From the NCBI GenBank assembly GCA_007693455.1, contig REDP01000196.1, positions 1 to 32,761 of the forward strand: a DNA stretch of 32,761 nt. The letters run 5' to 3'. Source of the stretch: Planctomycetota bacterium. GTDB taxonomy: Bacteria; Planctomycetota; UBA11346. The notes under the pieces were generated by a model, which was not told the origin of the DNA, made no database searches, and saw only the letters and a list, made by a program, of their open reading frames with translations. The position numbers were made by a program, and so were the translations under genes. Below, piece after piece: positions 16,684 to 24,877 of this stretch; position 1 is the stretch's first letter; every line of letters begins with the position of its first letter.

Positions 16684-18012
16684 TTAAAAGTTTACCTGGA
16701 GATTGGCACCAAGGAGGTACATGGTGCGACCCGAAGTGGTGTCGCTGTAGGCGTCATTGATCAGTTGCTCCATGCCGCGGCCAGGACGGAATACCGCACC
16801 GAAGACATTGACGGTGGTTCCTGGTGCATATTGCCAGCCCATGCTTAAATCAAACTCGTTGCCGAGAAAGTCACTTTGGCCACTGGGTGATTCGTCGCGT
16901 AAGAAGTAGCCCCAGGTGAATTTGAGATGGAGGGGGTTGCGGGGTAGGTACTGATCGAATTTATACTCGGCGCTCACTTTGAGCGCCTGCATATTGCCTA
17001 CCAGGAGGTTGGACAACTCGCCATAGCGCTCGTGTTCCATAATGCGGGTGTCTGAAATGCCCTCATGCGGGGCAACAAAGTTGGTATAGCTGCCGGATTC
17101 TTCGGGATCCTTATCGCCGCTGCGATGGTCTATTTGGATGCCAACGATCGCGTTGTTATTTCCAGGAACGTCCCAGTCGACGCCAGCAGACAGGGCATAC
17201 CCACGGAATTTACGATCGCTATCAAGGCGGCCTTCTTGGAACGCGCCCTCTCCCCAGAAGGTCCAGCCGTTAGGACGTTCCCATTCCAGTCCAATATAGT
17301 AATTCATTAATCGATCGCCCACTTGTGGGTTATCGCTGTCGCGACGGTCAAAGACGATATTGCGCTCAAGGCTGAGGGACCCGGTTACAAACACGCGGCC
17401 ATCGCCAGCAACCCCATCGGGCTGCCAGTCCACATGAACCCCCGAGAGGGTATTGGTGCCATCCACGGAGGTGTCGTCGTTACTCAGCAGGAAAGTATAG
17501 GGCTGAAAGGTGAGGGTGTCCCAGTTGTAGTGGGCACGCACGCCGTCCCAGGAAGTGACCTGGGGGCTATTGGCGCGGCTGTCATAGAGAAACCCACCTT
17601 TGCCCTTGCGTAAGTTGTAAGAGACTGGCTGGCGGCCAATGCGTAGATGGAGATCGGGAAAAATAAATCGGCGTAGGAGGACATTGGCATCGTTGAGATG
17701 GATGGATCCAGCCATTGCATCATCACCAGGGGCACCAGCTTCGGCATCATAGACCAGGCTAATGTTGGTTTCCACGCGGTCTTGGATCTGAATTTTGGCC
17801 CCCAGTTTGGCCCGCATCCATCCTACCGAGTTATTGCCATCGGGACGGTCGCTATCGCCGTCCGAGCGATTAATCTGATCCAAAGGAAAGCGCTGCCAAG
17901 AAACGCCTTCAATCAAGGTCTCACCATAGAGTGTCTGATTGATCTCAACGGCGCTTGCGGTGCCCATGCTTGCGGCAATAACCAAGGCACAGGTTGTGGA
18001 TGCTCGTGGCAT
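16684..18012 (-). CDS. Outer-membrane beta-barrel porin, alginate-export-like
   Basis: A 442-residue precursor with a classic signal peptide (MPRASTTCALVIAASMG, cleavage after TASA, about residue 21). The mature chain has alternating polar/hydrophobic strands throughout and ends in ...LGANLQVNF, the terminal-Phe signal for BAM-dependent outer-membrane assembly. Strand segments such as LHLRIGRQPVSYN and SWDGVRAHYNW resemble the alginate-export/OprD-like porin group. A channel for a carbohydrate or other small solute is inferred; the substrate is unknown. The frame is open to 18129, but that extension runs toward the repeat at 18117. AAGGAG sits nine bases before ATG 18012, which fixes the start. 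It is divergent from pflB and upstream of dnaE on the same strand. Confidence 0.88.
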   Translation of the reverse strand: MPRASTTCALVIAASMGTASAVEINQTLYGETLIEGVSWQRFPLDQINRSDGDSDRPDGNNSVGWMRAKLGAKIQIQDRVETNISLVYDAEAGAPGDDAMAGSIHLNDANVLLRRFIFPDLHLRIGRQPVSYNLRKGKGGFLYDSRANSPQVTSWDGVRAHYNWDTLTFQPYTFLLSNDDTSVDGTNTLSGVHVDWQPDGVAGDGRVFVTGSLSLERNIVFDRRDSDNPQVGDRLMNYYIGLEWERPNGWTFWGEGAFQEGRLDSDRKFRGYALSAGVDWDVPGNNNAIVGIQIDHRSGDKDPEESGSYTNFVAPHEGISDTRIMEHERYGELSNLLVGNMQALKVSAEYKFDQYLPRNPLHLKFTWGYFLRDESPSGQSDFLGNEFDLSMGWQYAPGTTVNVFGAVFRPGRGMEQLINDAYSDTTSGRTMYLLGANLQVNF

Positions 18013-18116
18013 ACGATAGCTCTCCTTCAGCGAATCCATGGCAGGTTCACTCGCCCATGGTGAGCGCCACGGTAGGTTGCTTGGGTAAGCAGGCAATGGC
18101 TTGTTGCTTGCGCCGC

Positions 18117-18221
18117 CAGGGCGGCGCAAAGCTTGCCCCCGGGATCGCCGATCTCCTGATCGGCCGGCAAAGACGCCCTGAATAGGGCGCTTTTACCCAA
18201 GGTGAGCTTTGAGCCGCCTTG
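18117..18221 (+). repeat. Dispersed cloverleaf element, copy B (short form)
   Basis: A 105-bp copy with terminal arms CAGGGCGGCGCAAAGCTTGCC and GGTGAGCTTTGAGCCGCCTTG. It has hairpin 1 (18147-18153/18158-18164, loop TCCT) and the terminator-like hairpin 2 (CGCCCT, GAAT, AGGGCG, then TTTT at 18191-18194). The third hairpin is deleted. It is bounded by 10-bp direct repeats at 18107-18116 and 18222-18231 that match at 9 of 10 bases, as expected of an insertion with target duplication. Confidence 0.9.
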
Positions 18222-18463
18222 CTTGCGCCGTCAGGCAGTGCGACTCCGTCCTCAGGGCTCTCTGAGCCCAGAGACTATGCAGATATCAGCGGTCCTTGTG
18301 GAACCCTCGTGATATTTTCTCCCAATTGACTGCTTAAGTGCTAGACTTCCTCTATTGTAGGCGGGCGGCAGGGTATTGTCTGGTAAAGCTCGGTATTTTA
18401 CCTTCCTCCCCCAGTGTATGCTAAGAACACGCATCTGATAGGATCGACGATAAAGGAGTGATC
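18222..18463 (+). promoter_or_regulatory. pflB leader and upstream region
   Basis: The 242 bases before pflB include a perfect 6-bp hairpin (GGGCTC, TCT, GAGCCC) at 18255-18269, a TTGACT hexamer at 18326-18331 and an inverted repeat GGTAAA/TTTACC at 18382-18387 and 18397-18402. No FNR-type TTGAT-N4-ATCAA box was found and no -10 fits TTGACT at 16-18 bases. The strong Shine-Dalgarno AAAGGAG (18452-18458) stands five bases before ATG 18464. Promoter position is unresolved. Confidence 0.4.
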
Positions 18464-20722
18464 ATGACTGCTGCAACCCCAACCCCCGATACCATGAGCG
18501 CCTGGCAAAAGTTCCAGTCAGGAAACTGGTGTGAACGCATTGATGTACCTGACTTTATTGTCAGGAACTACACGCCCTATGAGGGCGATGAGGCCTTCTT
18601 GGCTGGCCCGAGCGCGCGTACCAATACCTTGATGGAGCAGGTCGAGGCCCTGCTGCGCGCAGAGCGCGAAGCAGGCGGTGTCTTGGATATTGATACCACT
18701 CGCGCTACCAGCGTCACCGCCCATCCTCCTGGATACATCAATCAGGATCAGGAGGTGATTTACGGCCTGCAAACCGATGCTCCGCTCAAGCGTGCAGTCA
18801 ACCCTTATGGCGGTTTGCGTATGGCTGTGGGCTCGTGTCAGGCCTATGATCGCGAATTCTCGCCTGAACTGGTGGAGATCTTTAGCAAGTACCGTCGCAC
18901 CCACAATGAAGGCGTGTTTCGTGCCTATGATGCTGAAGTACTGGCGGCGCGCCGCTGCGGTATTGTCACCGGCTTGCCCGATGCTTATGGCCGCGGTCGC
19001 ATCATTGGTGATTACCGTCGTGTAGCCCTTTACGGCACGCAGCACCTGATTGCAACCAAAGAGGCAGATAAAGCCAGGCTCTCCATTGATGTGCCCACGG
19101 CCGAGCAGATTCAACTGCTCGAAGAAATTAGCGATCAGATTGATGCCCTCAAGGATCTCACCCGCATGGCGGCTGACTATGGTGACGACATTTCCGTGCC
19201 TGCCGCGAGTGCTCGTGAGGCAGTGCAGTGGGTCTATTATGGGTATTTGGCAGCGGTTAAACAGCAGAATGGCGCCGCCATGTCACTGGGGCGGGTGTCC
19301 ACGTTCCTTGATATTTATATTGAGCGCGATTGTGCTGCTGGCGTCCTTGACGAGGAGCAGGCCCAAGAGCTTATTGATCAATTTGTGATGAAGCTGCGTT
19401 TGACTCGTCAATTACGCACCCCTGAGTATGACGAGCTGTTTGCCGGCGACCCCACCTGGGTTACCGAAAGCATCGCTGGGGTTGGTAACGATGGCCGCCA
19501 TCAGGTCACCCGCACTAGTTACCGTTTCTTGCATACCCTCTATAATCTTAAGCCCAGCCCAGAGCCTAATTTAACCGTGTTATGGTCGGAGGCGCTGCCC
19601 GTTTCCTTTAAGCGCTATTGTGCCAAGGTGTCCATTGAGACGGGAAGTATCCAGTACGAAAACGATGACCTCATGCGTCCGCGTTTTGGTGATGACTGTG
19701 CCATTGCCTGCTGCGTTTCAGCCATGCAGGTCGGCAAACAGATGCAGTTTTTTGGCGCCCGTGCCAACTTGGCGAAACTCCTCCTTATGGCCCTGAATGG
19801 CGGTAAAGACGAGATTTCAGGGGTACAAGTGGGACCCGTTTCGGCCCCAGTGGGCGATGGCCCCTTGGACTTCGGTGAATGTATGAATCGTTGGGTGCAG
19901 TATCTTGATTGGCTTTGCCGCACCTACGTTAAGGCAATGAACATTATCCACTTTATGCATGATAAATATGCCTACGAAAGCCTGCAGATGGCCCTGCATG
20001 ATTCGGAAGTGGAACGCCTCATCGCCTATGGTATTGCTGGTTTGTCGGTGCTCACTGATTCTCTGTCTGCGATCAAGCATGCCACTGTGACCCCCGTTCG
20101 TGATGAGCGCGGTATCATAGTCGACTTTACGGTGGAGGGTGATTACCCCTGCTACGGCAACGATGATGATCGCGTGGATGAGATTGCCGTGGATATTGTC
20201 CGGCGCTTCCATGAAACCCTCAGCAAATATCCCACCTATCGCAATGCCAAGACCACGCTTTCGGTGCTCACGATTACCTCCAATGTGGTGAATGGCAAGA
20301 AAACTGGCTCCACCCCTGATGGTCGTAAGCTTGGTGAGCCCTTTGCGCCAGGCGCCAATCCCATGCATCGGCGCGATCGCTTGGGGGCCATTGCCAGTAT
20401 GAACTCAGTGGCAAAACTGCCTTATGACTGCTGCTTAGATGGTATCTCGAATACCAGTAGCTATACTCCGCAGGCCTTGGGACCCGATCTGCCGACTCGC
20501 ATTGACAATCTGGTAGGTCTTCTTGATGGGTACTTTATCCAGCAAGGCCACCATCTCAACGTCAACGTCTATGACGCCGATCATCTCAAGCGGGCAATGG
20601 AGCATCCCGAAGAGCATCCCAATCTCACCATCCGCGTGAGTGGTTATGCGGTGAACTTCCATCGCCTTACCCGTGCTCAGCAAGAAGAAGTGATTAGCCG
20701 CACCTTCCATGGCTCCTTATAG
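18464..20722 (+). CDS. pflB: Formate acetyltransferase (pyruvate formate-lyase)
   Basis: A glycyl-radical enzyme converting pyruvate and CoA to acetyl-CoA and formate in anaerobic cytoplasm. The product has 752 residues (E. coli 760). The catalytic cysteine pair is C416-C417 ([13 protein letters not shown]), equivalent to C418/C419. The radical glycine is G727 in RVSGYAVNF near the C-terminus, equivalent to G734, followed by the conserved [14 protein letters not shown] tail. The double cysteine and this glycine context mark a true PFL rather than a glycerol dehydratase or other paralogue. ATG 18464 lies five bases after AAAGGAG; the in-frame GTG at 18458 overlaps the Shine-Dalgarno and is rejected. 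The activase gene follows on the same strand, separated by 392 bases that contain an inserted mobile repeat. Confidence 0.97.
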   Translation: MTAATPTPDTMSAWQKFQSGNWCERIDVPDFIVRNYTPYEGDEAFLAGPSARTNTLMEQVEALLRAEREAGGVLDIDTTRATSVTAHPPGYINQDQEVIYGLQTDAPLKRAVNPYGGLRMAVGSCQAYDREFSPELVEIFSKYRRTHNEGVFRAYDAEVLAARRCGIVTGLPDAYGRGRIIGDYRRVALYGTQHLIATKEADKARLSIDVPTAEQIQLLEEISDQIDALKDLTRMAADYGDDISVPAASAREAVQWVYYGYLAAVKQQNGAAMSLGRVSTFLDIYIERDCAAGVLDEEQAQELIDQFVMKLRLTRQLRTPEYDELFAGDPTWVTESIAGVGNDGRHQVTRTSYRFLHTLYNLKPSPEPNLTVLWSEALPVSFKRYCAKVSIETGSIQYENDDLMRPRFGDDCAIACCVSAMQVGKQMQFFGARANLAKLLLMALNGGKDEISGVQVGPVSAPVGDGPLDFGECMNRWVQYLDWLCRTYVKAMNIIHFMHDKYAYESLQMALHDSEVERLIAYGIAGLSVLTDSLSAIKHATVTPVRDERGIIVDFTVEGDYPCYGNDDDRVDEIAVDIVRRFHETLSKYPTYRNAKTTLSVLTITSNVVNGKKTGSTPDGRKLGEPFAPGANPMHRRDRLGAIASMNSVAKLPYDCCLDGISNTSSYTPQALGPDLPTRIDNLVGLLDGYFIQQGHHLNVNVYDADHLKRAMEHPEEHPNLTIRVSGYAVNFHRLTRAQQEEVISRTFHGSL

Positions 20723-20763
20723 TCACGTCAAGCAGTAGGTGCTGTCTCCGGCTCTGCCCGCAT

Positions 20764-20815
20764 GCACGCGCTCAGCGTGCGCACCCCCTTCATGCTTCGT
20801 ATGGAGATGAAGGGG
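20764..20815 (+). terminator. Tandem hairpins after pflB
   Basis: The first hairpin has a 6-bp stem GCACGC/GCGTGC with loop GCTCA (20764-20780). The second has a perfect 9-bp stem, CCCCTTCAT at 20785-20793 with ATGAAGGGG at 20807-20815, and a 13-base loop. Neither is followed by a T-run, so they may stabilise the pflB mRNA 3' end or act as weak or factor-dependent terminators. Confidence 0.4.
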
Positions 20816-20879
20816 CGGGCGGTCGCCTTGCGCCTATAGGGGCAACTCAAAGCTCGCCATGGGCCGGCTTTGCCTTGCC

Positions 20880-21023
20880 CAGGGCGGCGCAAAGCTTGCC
20901 CCCGCGGGATCGCCGATCTCCTGATCGGCCAGCAAAAGCGCCCTGAATAGGGCGCTTTCTGCATGAGAAGTACGCCCCGCGAAGCGGGCATTCCTGGCCC
21001 AAGGTGCGCTTTGAGTCGCCTTG
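20880..21023 (+). repeat. Dispersed cloverleaf element, copy C (composite)
   Basis: A 144-bp copy with CAGGGCGGCGC at the left and GAGTCGCCTTG at the right end. It keeps hairpin 1 (GCCGATC, TCCT, GATCGGC), a perfect 10-bp hairpin 2 (20935-20944/20949-20958, loop GAAT) and hairpin 3 (CCCGC, GAA, GCGGG). A second left arm, GGCAACTCAAAGCTCGCC, lies just outside at 20841-20858, so the locus looks like one element joined to part of another. No 10-bp flanking duplication was found, consistent with a rearranged left side. Confidence 0.88.
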
Positions 21024-21114
21024 CCCGCGCTCCTTTATGGTTTGTGGCAAGGAGCCTGCCAAAGGTTGGCTCAGGGCCCCTTGATTGTCGGGTTTTACAC
21101 CGTGCAATGGCGTC

Positions 21115-21876
21115 ATGAGCAGTGATCTTCGCATTCATTCCATGACCACCTTAGGCTGCGCCGATGGCCCTGGCCTGCGTCTCGTGGTATTTACTCAGGG
21201 CTGCCCCTTGGATTGCGGGTATTGCCATAATCCCGATACGCGCAGCGGTCGTGGTGGCACGGCCCTCTCACTGGCGGATTTCGCCCATCGTGTGCGGCGC
21301 ACGCAAGCGTATTTTGGCGCCCATGGTGGCGTCACCTTTTCGGGTGGGGAGCCCTTGGCGCAGGCTGCTGCCATTCTCCCCATGCTGCAGTGGTGTCGTG
21401 AGCAAGGGATACATACGGTGGTCGATACCGCAGGTTTTGTTCTCTCAGCGGCAGTGCGTGCGCTTGTGGACGCAGTGGATATGGTCATTTTGGATGTAAA
21501 GCATTCTCAGCCTGAGGGTTTCCGGCAGCTCACTGGCGGCGAACTCAGTCGTACCTTGGACTTTTTAGATTATTGCAGCGAGCAGGAAAAACCCTTGTGG
21601 ATACGCCAGGTTATTGTTCCCACGATTACCGATGATCCGGAGCAGGTGCAAGGTCTGGGAGATTTATTGTGCAGTGGGCGGCGGCGCTCCAGCATTGCGC
21701 GCGTAGAGCTCCTCCCCTACCACCGCATGGGGCTCCACAAATACCAAGAAATGGGGATGGAATATCCCCTGGAACATATTCCCGAAGCTGATCCGCAGGT
21801 GGTGGCGGAGTTGGCGCAATTATTGGTGGAGCGAGGCTTGCCGATGCGCACGGGTGCGCCTACGGCTAAGGTATAA
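21115..21876 (+). CDS. pflA: Pyruvate formate-lyase activating enzyme
   Basis: A radical-SAM enzyme (253 residues, E. coli 246) that makes the glycyl radical on PflB. The cluster motif CxxxCxxC is C30, C34, C37 in QGCPLDCGYCHNPDT, next to the usual DGPG(L/I)R segment. The SAM-contact motif FSGGEPL follows, then LDVKH and the C-terminal YHRMGLHKY typical of PflA. The frame is open to a TTG at 21085, but ATG 21115 gives the standard short N-terminus before RIHS. No strong Shine-Dalgarno is seen before either. Its distance from pflB is unusually large because of the inserted element. The transporter gene starts 25 bases downstream, suggesting co-transcription. Confidence 0.95.
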   Translation: MSSDLRIHSMTTLGCADGPGLRLVVFTQGCPLDCGYCHNPDTRSGRGGTALSLADFAHRVRRTQAYFGAHGGVTFSGGEPLAQAAAILPMLQWCREQGIHTVVDTAGFVLSAAVRALVDAVDMVILDVKHSQPEGFRQLTGGELSRTLDFLDYCSEQEKPLWIRQVIVPTITDDPEQVQGLGDLLCSGRRRSSIARVELLPYHRMGLHKYQEMGMEYPLEHIPEADPQVVAELAQLLVERGLPMRTGAPTAKV

Positions 21877-21901
21877 GCACCCACCGTAAGGAGTTTCCTG
21901 C

Positions 21902-23128
21902 ATGCGTAACCGTTGGCTGATTGCTGCTGCTGCCGTAGCCATTCATCTATCTATTGGTTCGGTCTACGCGTATAGCGTGCTCAAAAATCCCCTTGAAGCC
22001 CAGCTTGGCTGGTCGGACTTAACCGTCACGGGAAGCTTCTCCCTGGCGATTGCCTTACTCGGTATTTCCGCGGCCACATTTGGGCCCTTTGTCGAACGGC
22101 GTGGGCCGCGTGTCGCCGCCTCGGTGGCGGGGGTCTGTTACGGCTGTGGTATGCTGCTGGCGGGTTTGGCTTGCCAACTGGAATCGATTGTCCTGTTTTA
22201 TATTGGTTATGGAGTGCTGGGCGGCATTGGGCTGGGGATTGGCTATATTGCCCCGGTAAGTACCCTAGTGCGCTATTTCCCCGATCGTCGCGGCCTGGCA
22301 ACGGGTTTGGCCATTATGGGCTTTGGTTTGGGCGCTTTATTGTATGGGCCGATTATGGCATGGCTGCTTCAGGGCCATGCGGCGATTATGTTCTATGTCC
22401 TTGGTGGGTGGTATATGCTGGTAATGGTGGGTGTGGCCCAGTATCTCAAGAAGCCCGCCGACCCAGCCGATGATCCCGCTCGTGCGACCACTGCTCGGGT
22501 GGCTGATCTCGAGCAGTTGGGAGTCGCCCAGGCCGTACGCACGCCTCGCTTTTATCTTCTGTGGCTGATGCTGTTTATCAATGTTGCTTGCGGGATTGCG
22601 ATTATCTCATCGGCATCGCCCCTGCTTGAGGATGGCTTTGGCATGGATAATGTCGCGGCGGCTGGAATTGTCGGCCTTATGGGCTTATTTAATGGCGTAG
22701 GCCGTCTCTTGTGGGCATCTGCGTCGGACTATCTGGGCCGCGCCAATACCTATCTCGCCTTTTTTATCATTCAGATTATTGCCTTCGCCGCCTTGCCGAG
22801 CATTGGCTCTTTGCTGATCTTTCAGGTGGTGCTGTTTACGATTATGACCTGCTATGGCGGTGGCTTTGCCACTGTGCCCGCTTTTATTGGCGATCTCTTT
22901 GGCACCAAGCAATTAGGTGCGATTCACGGTTGCATCCTTACCGCATGGTCGGCGGCGGGCATTAGCGGCCCGCTGCTGTACTCGTGGCTCTACTCCACCA
23001 CTGGCTCGGCGGAGCTGGTGTTGCGGATTTTTGCCGGTGCCTTTGTGGTGGCGGTGATTGCGACCATGCTCCTGCGCTACGATATGCAGCGCATTCGCCG
23101 CCGTCAGGCCCAAGAGGCACCTGCCTAG
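21902..23128 (+). CDS. OFA-family MFS transporter (oxalate/formate antiporter-like)
   Basis: A 408-residue, 12-helix major facilitator protein of the OFA family, which includes the oxalate:formate antiporter OxlT and E. coli YhjX. Visible hallmarks are the opening helix with IGSVYAYSVLKNPLE, the loop PFVERRGPR between helices 2 and 3, GIGLGIGYIAPVSTLVRYFPDRRG after helix 4, and FNGVGRLLWASASDYLGR in the second half. AAGGAG lies eight bases before the ATG. Its place directly behind pflA suggests movement of formate, pyruvate or a related monocarboxylate. That is context inference; the family also covers other organic acids. It converges on the thioredoxin gene with only 19 bases between stops. 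Confidence 0.92.
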   Translation: MRNRWLIAAAAVAIHLSIGSVYAYSVLKNPLEAQLGWSDLTVTGSFSLAIALLGISAATFGPFVERRGPRVAASVAGVCYGCGMLLAGLACQLESIVLFYIGYGVLGGIGLGIGYIAPVSTLVRYFPDRRGLATGLAIMGFGLGALLYGPIMAWLLQGHAAIMFYVLGGWYMLVMVGVAQYLKKPADPADDPARATTARVADLEQLGVAQAVRTPRFYLLWLMLFINVACGIAIISSASPLLEDGFGMDNVAAAGIVGLMGLFNGVGRLLWASASDYLGRANTYLAFFIIQIIAFAALPSIGSLLIFQVVLFTIMTCYGGGFATVPAFIGDLFGTKQLGAIHGCILTAWSAAGISGPLLYSWLYSTTGSAELVLRIFAGAFVVAVIATMLLRYDMQRIRRRQAQEAPA

Positions 23129-23147
23129 AGGCATCTGGCATCGTTCT

Positions 23148-23585
23148 TTAGCGGCCAATAATCCCAGGTAATGCGCTGGCACGGATCACTCCCGCATGTC
23201 GATCCACCTGTGCTCCATCTTGGTAGACCACCGTGGCAGGGATTCCCCGCACGCCATAGTTTTGCGCCAGTTCTGGGTGATCGTCCACATCAATTTCAAT
23301 CACTGGGACATCGGGATGGGCCTGGATAAAGCTGGCGAGCTCTTTCTTGTAGCTTTGGCAGGGCCCGCACCAGGTTGCCCCAAACACGAGTAAGGTGGGC
23401 CCCTGGCTGGCGATCTGTTCTTGCAGGGTTGGTGGCGTAGGCGCATCTGCTCCATTGCTAAAGCCGCTGCGTAAATAGGCGCTGGCAGCCATTATCAGCA
23501 GGGCAACGATGACTACGGTGAGCAGGATATTCACTATGCCGCCATGCTGATGGGGGCGTGAGTGTTGGTGCAAAGTGCTGATCAT
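23148..23585 (-). CDS. Membrane-anchored thioredoxin-like protein
   Basis: A 145-residue protein with a His-rich cytoplasmic N-terminus (HQHSRPHQH, residues 6-14) and one transmembrane helix (about 17-37). A short Pro/Thr linker precedes a thioredoxin fold with active site WCGPC (C73/C76) and the cis-proline loop GIPATVVY. An uncleaved signal anchor would place the thioredoxin domain outside the cytoplasmic membrane, as a disulfide reductase or electron carrier for exported proteins. The frame is open to 23642, but AAGGAG five bases before ATG 23585 fixes the start. It follows the AEC transporter by 35 bases on the same strand, so the two are probably one operon; the functional connection is unclear. 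Confidence 0.92.
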   Translation of the reverse strand: MISTLHQHSRPHQHGGIVNILLTVVIVALLIMAASAYLRSGFSNGADAPTPPTLQEQIASQGPTLLVFGATWCGPCQSYKKELASFIQAHPDVPVIEIDVDDHPELAQNYGVRGIPATVVYQDGAQVDRHAGVIRASALPGIIGR

Positions 23586-23620
23586 AGGGGCTCCTTGTGA
23601 GTGTGCATACGTACCAGAAC

Positions 23621-24577
23621 CTAGACTGTTATAACCAGCCACAGTAAGAGGGTGATGGGACTCAGCAGTGTCGTGGCGACAATAATCGCTGCCATGAGGG
23701 TGCTGTCGCCGCCCAATTGCCGCGCCATGGGGACGGCGCTGACTGCGGTTGGTGACCCCAGGAGAATAACCAAGGCGAGGGTGGTGGCGCGATCAAGGTT
23801 ACACAGCCAAGCCACTACCAGGACACAGGCAGGTGCCAGGAGCAGCTTGGCAATGCTGACGCTGGCAAGGATGGCCCAGCTGCGGCGCAGGAGCGAGAGA
23901 TCCAAAGAAGCGCCAGCCAGGATCAAGGCCAAAGGAATGCTGGAGTCTCCCAAAAAGCGAATGGCAACCCCAGGCGGACTGCTACTCCAATGCGCTCCCA
24001 AGCCACTGATGCCAAGGCCAATGCCCAGCATCGAGGCAAGGATAATGGGATTACGTACGACTTCGCCTGCCACCTGACTCAGCGAGTCCCGGCGCAGTCC
24101 GCGTCCTGGCAATAAAAAGGCAATCACCGCCAGAGCGTTGGTTACCGGTACCATCACTGCCATCATTAAAAAATACCGCGCCTCCAGCCCCTCAAGCTGC
24201 AGGCTTGCCGCTAGCAGGATGATCACGGGCAAACCAACAAAGGCCCCATTCATGCGAAAGCAGCCGTTGATAACCGTCCCTCGTTGCGCTGGCTCCAGCC
24301 GCCGCGAGAGCACTGCGCTCATGACGATAATCATAGTGCAGGCAATAACGCCAACCAGTGATCCCAATAAAACGGTATGCACGGGAGGAAGGCTTTGCCC
24401 CAGGCGATCTACCAGCAGCGCGGGCAGGCACACCCAGTACAGCACGCGGGTCAACTCGTGAATGCCGCGATCGCTGAGCATGCCTTTCCAGGCCACAGCA
24501 CGACCCAGGGCAATAATGATAAAGACAGGGGCAATAGCCCCAAGGATCGGGGTCAAGGTTGCCCAGGTACTTGGCAT
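23621..24577 (-). CDS. AEC family transporter (auxin efflux carrier-like permease)
   Basis: A 318-residue inner-membrane permease of the auxin efflux carrier/malonate-type family, with about ten helices in two five-helix halves. Characteristic segments include FRMNGAFVGLPVI in the first half, VVRNPIILASMLGIGLGISG at the centre, FLGDSSIPLALILAGASL and the final GSPTAVSAVPMARQLGGDSTLMAAII. Bacterial members often move dicarboxylates or other organic acids; the substrate here is unknown. The frame runs upstream to 24697, where the first about 20 codons are a translation of repeat copy D. ATG 24577 (MPSTWATLTPILG) is therefore chosen, although its Shine-Dalgarno is weak. It is divergent from glgB. 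Confidence 0.9.
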   Translation of the reverse strand: MPSTWATLTPILGAIAPVFIIIALGRAVAWKGMLSDRGIHELTRVLYWVCLPALLVDRLGQSLPPVHTVLLGSLVGVIACTMIIVMSAVLSRRLEPAQRGTVINGCFRMNGAFVGLPVIILLAASLQLEGLEARYFLMMAVMVPVTNALAVIAFLLPGRGLRRDSLSQVAGEVVRNPIILASMLGIGLGISGLGAHWSSSPPGVAIRFLGDSSIPLALILAGASLDLSLLRRSWAILASVSIAKLLLAPACVLVVAWLCNLDRATTLALVILLGSPTAVSAVPMARQLGGDSTLMAAIIVATTLLSPITLLLWLVITV

Positions 24578-24632
24578 GGAGGCACTGTGAAAGCCCGTGC
24601 TTAAGGCGCAAGGTGCAAAGACCCCAGGTTCC

Positions 24633-24773
24633 CAAGGCGGCTCAAAGCTCACCTTGGATAAGGAATTCCCGCTTCGCGGTGTATGCTTTTGGCGCAAAAG
24701 CGCCCTATTCAGGGCGTTTTCGCAGGCCGCTCGGGAGAGCGGCGCTCCCGGGGGCGAGCTTTGAGCCGGCCTG
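24633..24773 (-). repeat. Dispersed cloverleaf element, copy D (inverted orientation)
   Basis: A complete 141-bp copy in the opposite orientation to the others. Perfect 10-bp direct repeats CCCAGGTTCC abut it at 24623-24632 and 24774-24783. Hairpin 1 is GCCGCTC/GAGCGGC (24726-24732/24737-24743), whereas other copies have GCCGATC/GATCGGC, a paired A-T to C-G change that keeps the stem. Hairpin 2 has CGCCCT, ATTC, AGGGCG, TTTT (24701-24720). It lies between divergent AEC and glgB genes. Confidence 0.95.
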
Positions 24774-24877
24774 CCCAGGTTCCTGCGATAAGCCTGCCAG
24801 GATTAAAGTTGTGACAGACAACATATCCCTGCTTGAATAGGTATGGCATTCGGTGCGAGGTCGGCTAAACTGACATT

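Larger units (their letters stand above)
20723..21114. other. pflB-pflA intergenic region
   Basis: The region holds two hairpins just after pflB (20764-20780 and 20785-20815), a stray left arm of the dispersed element (20841-20858), a full element copy (20880-21023) and about 90 bases of leader before pflA. No promoter hexamers with proper spacing and no further ORF with a ribosome-binding site were found. Confidence 0.6.

Noticed and set aside
20822-21024. GTCGCCTTGC present on both sides of copy C as a possible target duplication.
   Set aside because: The right-hand occurrence lies partly inside the element's own terminal arm, so it does not fit the boundary rule shown by copies B, D, E and F.
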